From Owenia fusiformis (lineage: Eukaryota > Annelida > Polychaeta > Sabellida > Oweniidae), in NCBI GenBank assembly GCA_903813345.2, contig CAIIXF020000007.1, positions 34,442,538 through 34,506,537 on the forward strand: 64,000 nucleotides of DNA, read 5' to 3'. The translations under genes and the position numbers were made by a program. Below, piece by piece: positions 31,768 to 43,700 of the stretch; the stretch's first letter is position 1; each line of letters opens with the position of its first letter. Under the pieces are notes generated by a model. That model was given only the letters and a program-made list of their open reading frames with translations, did no database searches and had not been told where the DNA came from.

Positions 31768-33235
31768 CAAGTTAAGTATCAAAATATGGTTAGTTTCTAA
31801 CAGTATAACAAAATATATATTAATACCCTGCGTGCAGAGTCTAGTTAAACTACGCAGCTCTCTTTTAAGAAGCGAAGTCAAACGAATGCAAAAGGTAATA
31901 TATTAAAGGAATTGACAACATTTTAATAACCTCGTCCTATTGACGCTCCACTATTTAAATATATTGTACTGGTATAGACTTAATATCACTGAACATATTT
32001 TTGCTTGTTGAGCATCACACAACATTACCGTTTATCATTTATTTGGGATTACACAGGGGTCATTTTTCAAAAGAATTTTTTTATATTTGAAAATTTCTTT
32101 TGAATAGATAATAATTAAGCCAAAATATCATAATTTCTTTGACATCAAGAACATTTCAACTGAAAGACCAAAATGGATTCCAAACTCTCAGAAGTACTGT
32201 TTATTTTTTAAATTTATTGTTAGAGTCTAATGATTTTAATTAGTCTATATAAGTTCTAATTACATCATTGACTATTTCTAAACTTGTTGAGCATCATTCA
32301 ATTTTTTATTAATTTGAGATTTCAGCAGGGGTCTTATTTAAAAAATCATCAATTATAAAAAACATTAAATTACAAAAATATGTTAAATTATTAGAGAACG
32401 ACGTTCAGGAAAAACTTGACCTTGGAAGGTAGGTGAAGCTTTGCAAGGTTTACATCTTCTGTTTTTATTTTCATTTGTTTCCATTGACTTAACATGGATA
32501 TATCATCATATCAAAATATGATAATTTCCCCATGTTAAGTCAATTTTATAGAAAATTCGAAATTACATACATTGGATTTAATTCATGATGATACTTGATA
32601 GATCCTTTTACCAATACTTTAGTGCTAGAATTGATTTTATTCAATTGTTTTAGGAGGGCTACTATTTGATGATTTCTTGACACTTCTTTTGTGTTTGAGA
32701 TTATAAAAAATCAAAAATAATCAATTCCAATATTTTCTGGTAGGAGGGTGCACAAAGCAGTGGTTTCTATGCACTTCCAAAGTGTTTGAGTCAATTAGAA
32801 AAAATAATAAAAAGTCTCCCTTTCAGTCTTAGTGAGGGGGTACCATAGGGAATGCAGTCGCACCCAACACATCTCCATTTGTGTCATTTATATTTAAAAA
32901 TTTGAACAAAAAATACAGATGGTCTCATTTACAATTAAACAAATAAAATATATATTTGCTAATTTCCGTTCAATCAACCAATTCATTAGTAGGTCATAAG
33001 TTGTAAACTTGAAAATTATCAAGATTTAGTATTTTTAATTTTTATGGACCTCTGCTAGACCCTACATTAATAAGTAAACGGTAATGTTGACAGGTCCTCA
33101 ACAAGTGAACGTGTATGTAGGAATATATGTTTTATCATCTGAAATCATCTAAACGATTGGAGGATCAACTGGAGGAAACAGCTTATAGGCTTATCTGAAA
33201 AATTCTTTTATAATTAATATAGCGATTTACTTCAT
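31768..33235. other. Convergent intergenic region
   Basis: AT-rich, between the 3' ends of the GH9 gene (+) and the glycosyltransferase gene (-). A block containing ttgttgagcatca..caggggtc occurs at about 31996 and again at about 32283. No gene is seen. Confidence 0.5.
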
Positions 33236-33241
33236 TTTATT
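33236..33241 (-). terminator. Polyadenylation signal for the glycosyltransferase gene
   Basis: AATAAA on the minus strand, about 60 bases past the stop at 33302. Confidence 0.55.
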
Positions 33242-33301
33242 CTACTCATAAATTAAGAAGCCATTTAGTACATTGTTTTTCCCATTAAGTGCATTATTCT
33301 A

Positions 33302-34387
33302 TCATGTCTTAAACAAATTTGATGGAACTCCATTCGGAAACCATAGGTTAAACGCTTTGAATCTGGACACCTTTTTTATACTTGACTTCAAATAATTGTT
33401 ATGAATCATGACCACTTTTGGATCGTGAAGAACGTCCGGTCTTGAGCGCATCTTATCGAAATATGTCTTTCCACATGGAAAAAGCTTTTCGTCTAGTACA
33501 TTAATTGCAAGCCCTTGTTTCTTCATTTTTCTCAGAGCTGCATTCCAATGATCTTGGTTTTGTCCCTTGACTTTAAAAGTTTTGACAACTTGTCGAACTG
33601 CTTCTATACCATTTGACGTGTTTCGAACCAGGACGAACCCAGCATTAAGTTCTTCCGCATTGTCATTTGTACCAATGTGAATGTCGCATGATTTACATTT
33701 ACGAAACATGTATGGGAAGGGGTCCTTCAGTAATATAATATCAACATCGGACATTAACACATTATAGCCATATTCCAAGAGTTTTAAGGTCCACTCTGTC
33801 TTTTCATTGTTTTTGCGTTTGAAATCTCCGCTACCAAAACGTGAATAACCTACTCCGCTCCAAGTCATATCAGGGAAATAGGTCACGTTCATTTCACGCA
33901 GGGTCTTGCAACAACTTATATCTTTGCAAATTGCCAAGACAAAATTTGCAACGTTTGCCATCTTTGCAAAGGCATAAAAGTTTTTGAAGAGTGGTATATA
34001 TGATCTCTCGACAATAACATAAATGATTGTATTTGTCGGGGAAACGATTTTCTTAAGAATCTCTTCAATTTTGGGTGTACTATTCATTATTTCATCTATT
34101 TCGAATTCAATATCCGTCTTATTCGTAAAATGAGATTCATGAGTTACATGAACTTTGCTGGCTTGTTTAGGTTCTTCAGTCGCTTTGGTTACTTCTCTGT
34201 TTAATTTTGAATTGGTTATTACAGGAAGCATTCTCGTGATAACGGGGTTTAACATTTTCCTCAATCCGCTTATTTCGCTACTCATTTCTTCTTGTCGAAC
34301 CCGACTTTTTGCAAGGTGGTTCACCAAAACAACTATTCCGCTGAACCAAAACAAGAAGAATAAAACTGTTCTTCTAGAAAAATTCAT
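33302..34387 (-). CDS. GT77-like type II Golgi glycosyltransferase, intronless
   Basis: One uninterrupted reading frame of 361 residues. A short cytoplasmic N-terminus and a signal-anchor (VLFFLFWFSGIVVLV, about 8-24) are followed by a stem with several N-glycosylation sites and a nucleotide-diphospho-sugar transferase domain (PF03407-like). The metal- and sugar-nucleotide-binding DxD motif is in LMSDVDIILLKDPFPYMF, followed by the family-typical LNAGFVLVRNT. Such enzymes transfer a sugar from an activated nucleotide sugar in the Golgi lumen; acceptor and sugar cannot be told. It lies 343 bases downstream of the SLC5 stop on the same strand, but has its own start and poly(A) signal. Confidence 0.88.
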   Translation of the reverse strand: MNFSRRTVLFFLFWFSGIVVLVNHLAKSRVRQEEMSSEISGLRKMLNPVITRMLPVITNSKLNREVTKATEEPKQASKVHVTHESHFTNKTDIEFEIDEIMNSTPKIEEILKKIVSPTNTIIYVIVERSYIPLFKNFYAFAKMANVANFVLAICKDISCCKTLREMNVTYFPDMTWSGVGYSRFGSGDFKRKNNEKTEWTLKLLEYGYNVLMSDVDIILLKDPFPYMFRKCKSCDIHIGTNDNAEELNAGFVLVRNTSNGIEAVRQVVKTFKVKGQNQDHWNAALRKMKKQGLAINVLDEKLFPCGKTYFDKMRSRPDVLHDPKVVMIHNNYLKSSIKKVSRFKAFNLWFPNGVPSNLFKT

Positions 34388-34639
34388 TGTATTTCTACTT
34401 CGTTGCCAATATCAAAATGTGATATTTCAATCATGCTCTTGCCTGATTGACATGACATCGATATTGGATTTAATTGACGATAAACATTTAACAACAGCAT
34501 ATTAGTAACATATGTATGAGCAACATCACTGAGTAGTATCAGGAGACGGCAACGGCTGTAACATTCTCTTTCAAAATGGCGGACTGTATAGTGTCGATTT
34601 CGAAATTGGGGCCGCACAAATCTTTGGCCACGCTCTCTC

Positions 34640-34645
34640 TTTATT
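34640..34645 (-). terminator. Polyadenylation signal for the SLC5 gene
   Basis: AATAAA on the minus strand, about 85 bases past the SLC5 stop at 34731. Confidence 0.55.
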
Positions 34646-34730
34646 TCCAGGATCGTTCCTGAATAAAGATAATTATCTCTATTGTTTTCAGCTGGATAAT
34701 ATACATTGTAGAGCTAACAAAGAATTGATG

Positions 34731-37700
34731 TTATAATCGTGTTATATTGTCTAGATCTGCATCTTTCCCTGTCAATGGCTGTTTCACTAACGAGCTGTTG
34801 GTTGATATGAGAGCCTGGAAGACACAAGAAATGAAAAAAATTGAGTTCATCAGTTGTCCCAATGTCACATGGATAACTTAATATTAATGCTCAAAAAACA
34901 AATGACAATTGCGATACCAAAGCCAGATATCATGTTACTGAGTCCTGTTATGATTATGTAAGATATCAACTTAAGGTCAGAGTTAACTCAAAAGAAACCC
35001 CATTAAATCACAGCAATAAAAATTTATATACATAACATACATATAGTTATATAGTACAATAAGTATATTTTACTGATTTTACTAAGTTTTACTGATGTTG
35101 AAACAAATATTATTCACGGTTGATACTCCCCATGGTAGAAAACTGAACCCATGAATCCAAAGAATATATCTCTCTCTACATCGAAAGTGTTGACAACCGT
35201 AAAAAGGCTATCTGACTAGCTTGGTACATTTCGACATTTTAACAAACCCTTTATAGTACTGTATACTCACATTGTTATTGTATCCATTTTCTGACATTGG
35301 CTCAGAAGAGTGTCTGCTCTTCTCTCTACGCCAGCAGAGACAACTGCTCCAGTTAAAGAGAAGGTTTTCAGGAATGTCTCCGGATTTGTTATGACCTAAA
35401 CGAAAGGGAAAACAACAAATGATTAGACAGCATCGTTGTCTCCAGTTAAAAATGATGGTCGATGGCTCTTGGAATAAATGGGTCAATGGGCAAAACTAAC
35501 ACATTCGAAAGGAAAATAAAAGAAAAAGGCGACATCTTAAAACTTCATAGATAGGAAATCTTGTAATAATAACAAAAAATTTAATATTCCTAGTTGAGTC
35601 TCTTTGGGTCGCCTTGGGTCTCTTTGAGTCTCTCTGGGTATCTTTGAGTTTCTTTTCAACTTCCTTTAATTGTTCAGTTTTGTATTATAATTTGTTTTTC
35701 CATATTAAATATGATAATGCGTAATGGATCCCATAAAATAATTACATTCAACATTGTCCACCTCACCTGAAATGAAGCTGACGACGAGTCCTACTACTAT
35801 TGTCACAAGCAAACCAAGGAGTGTAAACCATAAATAGGAAAGTGTGTATAAATCCTTGATTTGAAACCTAGAATTATAAAAATACACACCGTACATACGT
35901 ATTCCCTCCCGTAACCCTCCCTTTCTCCATTCTGATACTCATCGCATCTTTCTGCCTTCAAATAGAAATATTCTAAAGAGTCGAAGCTAATAGAAGGCAT
36001 GGTTTCTTATGATGCCCTTTCTCAGTTATGATTAATTCGTCATCTTTCTAAACGAGTAGACATTTAATTTGTAATCAAATAAAAATTGACTATATCTTGA
36101 TTTTAAACGTGCGTGATTGACACATATGTTTTTGACAGGTTATACAAATACTGATATGTATATGTGGACGTACCAATTTTACACCAAAAATATCATGCTA
36201 TTGTCATTACTCATTATTGATTATTGACCACGCTTATTCGTATTGCTCTTGTTCTCCACTCTGCTCCAAGATAACATACCCGACGGACGTCTCTGCCACT
36301 GGAGTATCCATTGTAATATTAACAAAGTCTTCAAGTACAGCAGTTGGTGTATACAAGACATCCGTGTTATTAGCCCCACAGCCATCAATACGAAGAGGTA
36401 GTTTTGGGGAAGAAGGGCCGTCTATTAAAGCCCCGAGACCGATCCAGTATGATATCACAAGACTTGTCATTACACCGACGAATGCACCCTAGTAAATATA
36501 GCATGGTGTCAGTGGAATGTATTTGGTCAATATAAACCCAGAAATAATCAATTCTGATGACCAAACGAATAAAGTATTTTGACAAAATATCAATACGTGT
36601 GTCTAAATATCGACCATTTAAACAGAACTATTGAAAAAGATTCCTCATTAGTTTTATTCTTCTCATTTTCTGGTGCATCAACACAGGGGTAACCGGACAA
36701 CTCATCCCCTAGACAACTCATCCCTGGACAACTCATCCCCTAGACAACTCATCCCCTGGACAACTCATCCCCTAGACAACTCATCCCCTAGACAACTCAT
36801 CCCCTGGACAACTCATCCCCTAGACAACTCATCTCCTGGACAACTCATCCCCTGGACGACTCATCCTTTGGCATGTTTGAGTAATTTAATGTAATATTAT
36901 TAATTCATATATTATTCAAATGATTAACACGATCCTCGATTTAATACCTCACTTTTGTTACGTAAACAGAAATTCAAAAAATGGTTAAGATCTGCACTTC
37001 TAACTCTTTCTATTTACATAACAATAGTAAGGTATTAAAGCGACGATTCTGTTGTCTTCTGAATGACAAGTGAACAAAGATTTTCTTGAGGGGAAATCTG
37101 GAAAATTGTTTAAAAACTATGATATACCATGGTACTACTATGGTATTGTCAAGGAGATTATCAACCAATTAATCTGTAATTTGTTTTGTAAATATTTACC
37201 TTTAATTTTACTTTTGATATACAATTTCAATATTATGTTAACATTCATTGAAGAAGCTCCTTTGATGTCATAAGCTCCTTTGATGTCATTATATGTGTGT
37301 TCATAGTTCAAATATTCTTAAATCAAAAGATATTTTTTCACAGCAGTAACAGATGAAGTTACTGAAGTTCATGTTTCAAAATAATGCAGAGAGAAAACTT
37401 TATTTTTTGTCATGAAATAATAAGTCATGTATTATAAGGACAAAATACGAAGGTTTTATTGGCACCATTTGACCATTTTATTTGTGTCAATAAAGCGAAA
37501 AATAATATTTAGAATGATTCAAAGTGTATTTAATAAATATTTATTTTCCCAAAAAAACTTAACAATTTGGCTTCATGTGATTAAGGATGAGTTGTCTAGG
37601 GGATGAGTTGTCTTGGGGATGAGTTGTCCAGGGGATGAATTGTCTAGGGGATGAGATGTCCAGGGGATGAGTTGTCTAGGGGATGAGATGTCCAGGGGAT

Positions 37701-40700
37701 GAGTTGTCTAGGGGATGAGATGTCCAGGGGATGAGTTGTCTAGGGGATGAGTTGTCCAGGGATGAGTTGTCTAGGGGATGAGTTGTCCGTAAGCCAACAC
37801 AGGTTTCTGATAAAACATTTTTAAAATACCTACAATGGAATTTGTCCAGGGGAAAAACATAGCGACAATGAAAAGCCCAAACACAGGTCCGCTATTCATT
37901 GAGTAGACACGGTTGGTGAATTGGATGACATTCTCGCTAACATACTGGGCAGGAATGGCTAAAGCGACAGCAAGCATACCAAATATGCCAGCTGAAACGA
38001 ACGCAAAAATATTCAAGTTCAACAGTGTTCAACAAAGGTCAGAAAGGGCTTATATTTATTCACAGTTTATAATATATACAATTGAATGTTAGTATTTTTG
38101 ATTCCAGTACTTTCATAATTTATAAAAGTTGCTATACATGCTATTTTTGAAGCGAGTGTTGCCTTTCTGTCTGAGATGACTGTGTTGTATTTCCACATGT
38201 ACCATGGTTTCACCACGTCTTCCAATACTACGGCCGACATTGAGTTGATCCCAGAAGATAGAGTGCTACAACATAAGCGTATACCAGGTTCAGCCAGTGA
38301 TAAAGAAAAAACAAAATATGTCATGAAGTGTATATGAAGCACAGGTGTAATAAGAGGAAAGACTAGAAAGTATTAAAAACACAATTCGCAAAGATTCATC
38401 AGAGCAGAGACATGTCTTTGATCAGAGTAAGCCTACAATGAAACAACTTTCATTATCGCATGATCTGTAAAATGAAGCCCTCTGATTGGTCAGTTCTTGT
38501 GCTGTACCAACCTGTATTGCTACTGAGATTGTCCCCGTTGATCATCTCAGTCGCAATACAGAAAATATTGGTACGGTCGACAATCTCGGTAGCAATACAG
38601 AGGATCACACGATAAAAACGTTATTGAATGATTTAAAGTGCAATACAGGATATATTCTGTCTCGATATTCTGTATTGGCACTCGACTTCGTCTCGTTCCA
38701 ATACGGGATTCTCGAGCAGAATATATCCTGTATTGCACTTCATGATCAAATCATTCAATAACTTTTAGTATCCCAAACGATTATCTATACCATATTATGC
38801 ATCAGTGCCATACGCCCTTCACTACACCATTCAGAAACAATTACTACAATCCAAATCCACCTGGCAATAGGGTAATTTATTTAAGCTTGGGCTCACCTGA
38901 GGGCGGCACATACAATAGCCGACAGAAAGAGTCCGGGGAGACCCGGAACAGCTCCCAGGATATCAATGGACATCAGTGGCGACAACTAAAACAATGACAG
39001 TGGAGACAGAAAATAGACTCTCGAACTATATGATTCTAATTAGACAAAACTATTTTCAATACGTCACAATAAATTGTCAGAGATTTGATAAATGTTGTAA
39101 TGTAAATCTACTTCTGTACATGTTGTATAGTAATCTACCTTCTGGCTCATCGTATTTTGCAACAATAGTTCTAATTCCTGATACATCCGATGGCCAATTT
39201 AGTTTATGGTCAACTAATTACTGATAGAGCACGTGTGTATCAATACTGCATGAGAACTTATTTGCGAAGTGTCATGGTTTGACATGTCATTTCATCAATT
39301 GTGTGTACGTCTAAATGAAACCTGTTACCAACCAATCTAAAATATTTCATTCCTTTTCCAAACGTCTAAAACACTTGTTTTGCCGTTCAACAACTCATAT
39401 ATTTTGGAGTTAGCACAAATCTAGTTTTAGTGCAAGTCATGTAAAAAAATATAGCCCGTATTCGTGTTTAAAACATTTATAACTAATGCTGTTCGAGAAT
39501 TCAATGAGGTATATGCAGGACTTGGGCAATATCAAAACAATCAAAAAAATTCCATCAAGACCCTGAATCTGTGTCAAAACATCCCAAAAAGACCACGAAT
39601 ATGTGAGTCAAAAAAAATGAATTGAACCCTGACCTTAACCCTAAGACCATGGATACGTAAATGATTACCTAATCCTGACTTACCCGCTGAGGACAAAGGA
39701 CGCATACCAGACCCTAACGATACAGGGTACATTTGGCAGGAGCGGCGATCGCTATCTTTAGGGTCTGGTACGCGAACGCCGCTCCTGTCAAGTGGGCCCT
39801 GTATCATTAGGGTCTGGTACACGTCCTGTGTCCTCGGCGGGTAGGTCATCAGGGTTAGGGTTAAATTCATTTTTTAATTTTTTTTATTTTCCTGACACAC
39901 AAGTTTATTGTTTTAAACAGGCAATGCGCCTATTTTTGAAGGAAAAGGACAAAATAATATTTTAGACATGTTACTCACACACTCTATCAAATATGATGAA
40001 AACTTTAATTTGGGATAATACTGAAGTGAATAAATATCACTCGCATAGAAAAAACCATTTGAAGTTCAGAGATCAAAAGAAGTGAACTGGCCACTTTTCA
40101 CAAAGTGTATGTTTTTAAACAACTCTTGGATTTAAAGATGCCGTTGAAAATCCTATCAAAAATGAATGGATAATTTATGCAAACAACAATGGATGATTTC
40201 AATGGCATTGCTAAAATTAATCCATTGGGAATACTATGAAGATGAAAAGTGAGACTTCGTTTACGCATTTTGTTCCTTTAATGGAATTCATTTTTGATTT
40301 TTTTGACACAGTACATATTCATGGTCTTAGGGTTAGGATTAAATTCGTTTTTTGATAATTTTGACTACCCAAGTTCTGGATATACATGGGGGAATCCAAT
40401 GTGATTAAGAGATGTATCTACTTATTGACGAAAATCAGATGACAAGGCGAGATGGTATGGCCCGAACATAAAATCATCGGCTTTCAAGTTGAAAGTCCAT
40501 GATAAAATTAACTATTTGGTCAATATTTCCAGAAACATAAAAGGTTCTGTATTCTTGACACATTACATTAATAGACATACTGTATTAGTTAATGAAAACA
40601 CAGAATGAAATCCTGTGCTAGGGGATATACTGTATAATTACCTGGTCTGCCTTGGCGACTCTTCCGGTCTGTAATGGGTCACATTTGTGATAAAAGGCAT

Positions 40701-43700
40701 ACATCACCATCCCTTGCAAGACCAGTACTAGTTGGAACAGAGAGGTAAGTGGAATCTGTAACCACGTTGTACTGAAAAATACCACATCGATAGATGGCTT
40801 GAATTCTCATTTTGGAGTGAAATACGTGCTTTAAGTATTCACGTCCAAGCTATGTTCTTTACTGCTTATAATTTCGCTTACTGATTTGAACTTTTTGTAT
40901 TCGTCGGTATGCAGTTAATTGAGGAAAATGTAATTTTCCAACAATACAGACAAATATAGGCTACGTTGAGATATACACGCCATGCAAACCCTCTTACCAC
41001 TGCACTACCCCTTTAAGTTCTGTATGTACCACTGCACTACCCCTTTAAGTTCTGTAAACTTACATTTGGGCTTCCTTGACATTCTTAACACTCATCCACC
41101 GTTGAATCGTTGTTTGACTCCCAGCATGCATTGCCATGGTAGATAGACCGTATCCAAAGAGCGTACTCCAAAAGGTTTGACGAATTGTCAGACCAAATCT
41201 GAAACTAAGCCAAAAGTAAACCAAAGTTGAATATTTTGTTGAAATACAATTGCGAATCCCAAACAAAAGGATGTAAGTGATAATAGGGGGCAGGGAGCAT
41301 TTGGCAGTAATACGTTCAGAGTTAAATACGTAGAAATCCATGCACTTACTCAAAAATGTCTAATCGTTTTCCTTCCATGTTTATATTCCAGACCTTATCT
41401 AGGCCACCAACACGTATAGTGCCACCTATTATTAGAGCGAGTGTCCCAGCCACCATAACACAAACTTGGAATACATCCGTCCACACCACTGCTCGCATTC
41501 CTCCCTAATAGTCGCATATACATTTTCAAAAATGGCTATGATTATAAATGCTACAATTGCTATAAAGTACATTGTTGTTCCCGTTATTCATCGATTCAAT
41601 AGCATCAGATATTTCAGTAGTCAAGTCCACGATATCGAAATATTTCAGTTTTTACCACCCTGTACTTGCAATTGTCCACTTCTGCTGTTACGCTTCGGAT
41701 TAAACGAAAGTTACATTTTCACATTGTTCGATGTGATCTTCCAGTAATTACATATTTATAAGGGACCGATTGTCCTTCAATAACTGAACTTCATATATTG
41801 CAATAGGCTTACCATAGTTGTGTAAAATGTTCCCACAATCCCTGCAATCACAATCGAGGCCCATATTGGTATACCACTTGCTGAAAATGAAATAATTCAT
41901 AATTCTTCATCTTTTTTATTAAACGTGAACGTCATATCTGGTGTTCTACTGATGTAAAATATTATTCTTGATTGAAATTATGGAACATGTAATTACCTTG
42001 ACTCATCGCTAGGGCTGGGGCATAAAGAGCTATTGCCATATAAATGTACTGAAAAATAACTTACAATTGAAATGAAAGGTGCATCACACGAACAATAAAA
42101 TGCATTCTAAAATCAAAATGAGCCAATTCAAAACAATGAACATAATCACTGTTCCACAACTGGATGACTCTAACTGCAGTTAGCTTCATTCAAGATGGTG
42201 GACAAAATTCGTTCGTTTTCGATAAATCTCCAATTACAGCCAAACCAAGCTGAATCTTGATCCCAAAAGTTTCGCCATGCAAACTAAAAAAGATATAATT
42301 GTAAACAACCACAAATAAAGGCTCAAGCACCCGCGATATTAGAGAAATTGAAAGAAAACGGCTTCACTTAGAATGACTCTAACTGAGGTTGATAATGAAG
42401 CTAACTCCAACACAGATTTCACCATTGATGACTCTAACTGAATGGAGATTTATAATGGGCTATACAAATTACCAATAAGCAGTTCCGTAACCAGGGAAAG
42501 CTGGAGGTTCGGTAGTTTCCCCCTCCCTGGCCAGAAATTATTTCAAATTCCCGCAGGTTTTCACCACTCTGAGCACTTTTCGCACGATTTTCTAAACAAA
42601 ACTATCAAAAAGCACCCCCCCCCCCCATTCGAATAGCACCGGAGAATATTATCATTCTAAATTGTAAGCGAATGATGGATAAAAAGGGTTTCTTTTATCG
42701 TGAAGCAACAATATCGTATACAATGATGTAACAACCTGAATATTGAAGACATGCAGTTAAAGGCAATGTTCATTTTTATTTGTTCAGTCACGAGTGCATT
42801 ATCAAAATAATATAAGTGTATACGGTTTACTAAATTATTGCCTATGACAGAATTCACCTTCTTATTCTCCCTTTTTTAAACTTCGAACACATTTCCTTAA
42901 TTAATTAGATTATTTGTGAGAGACCGTGTTTTGTCATACGCACTGGGCTTTGTCTTGTTAAGTAACCACGTGACCACAGATGATGCCTTCCCATGATACT
43001 GGTGGTTAATTGTTCTGTGTAAATATTAAGTAGTTGGTGTGGTGTATAGTGTTGGGAGTGGTGGCTTAGACCATGTCTTGAGACATTACCTTTTATGGAC
43101 ACGCATGGTCATGCAATCTGTGTCAATTGGTTAGAGGTCTCGTTGATTGGACCTGGAAGATATGGTTTAGTATTTAAGTTTCCCCAAACCATCGTCAGTT
43201 CTTATGTGACAGGTAGAGTATATATAATTGATCCTAGGATGATGCCATTAGTGGTGACATCTCCTATTGTCATTAATGTAGAGCGGCCGGACATCTCGAT
43301 CCTGTTGCGGATCCTCTCCCTTATATGTTGGTCATAATAAGGGCCCAAGATGTTTCGAACTCATGGGGGTATTCCATGATATGTTTCTCATCAGCGGCCA
43401 AAGAAAAAAGGTTAAGAATATAGTGAGGGTTACTTTTTCCTGTTCAGGTTACGCGTTTCGCGGGATTGTTATTGGTTTCTAGAGAATGTTGTTTTGCTGG
43501 GTTAGGTTTTGTTTTGGGATTGTCTCCAGTTGGAGACAGTTAGTTGGGTGCTAAGTAAATTGGTATCATAGTTTGGTTGTGTTTGTAGATTGTGCCTGAT
43601 TGTATTTAATAGTGTAATTTAATTGATTTAGTATTGGGTTGTGACTGACTCTGTTACTGTGGTTGGTGTCAGGTTGTGTTGTAATGATTCAACAATGGGT

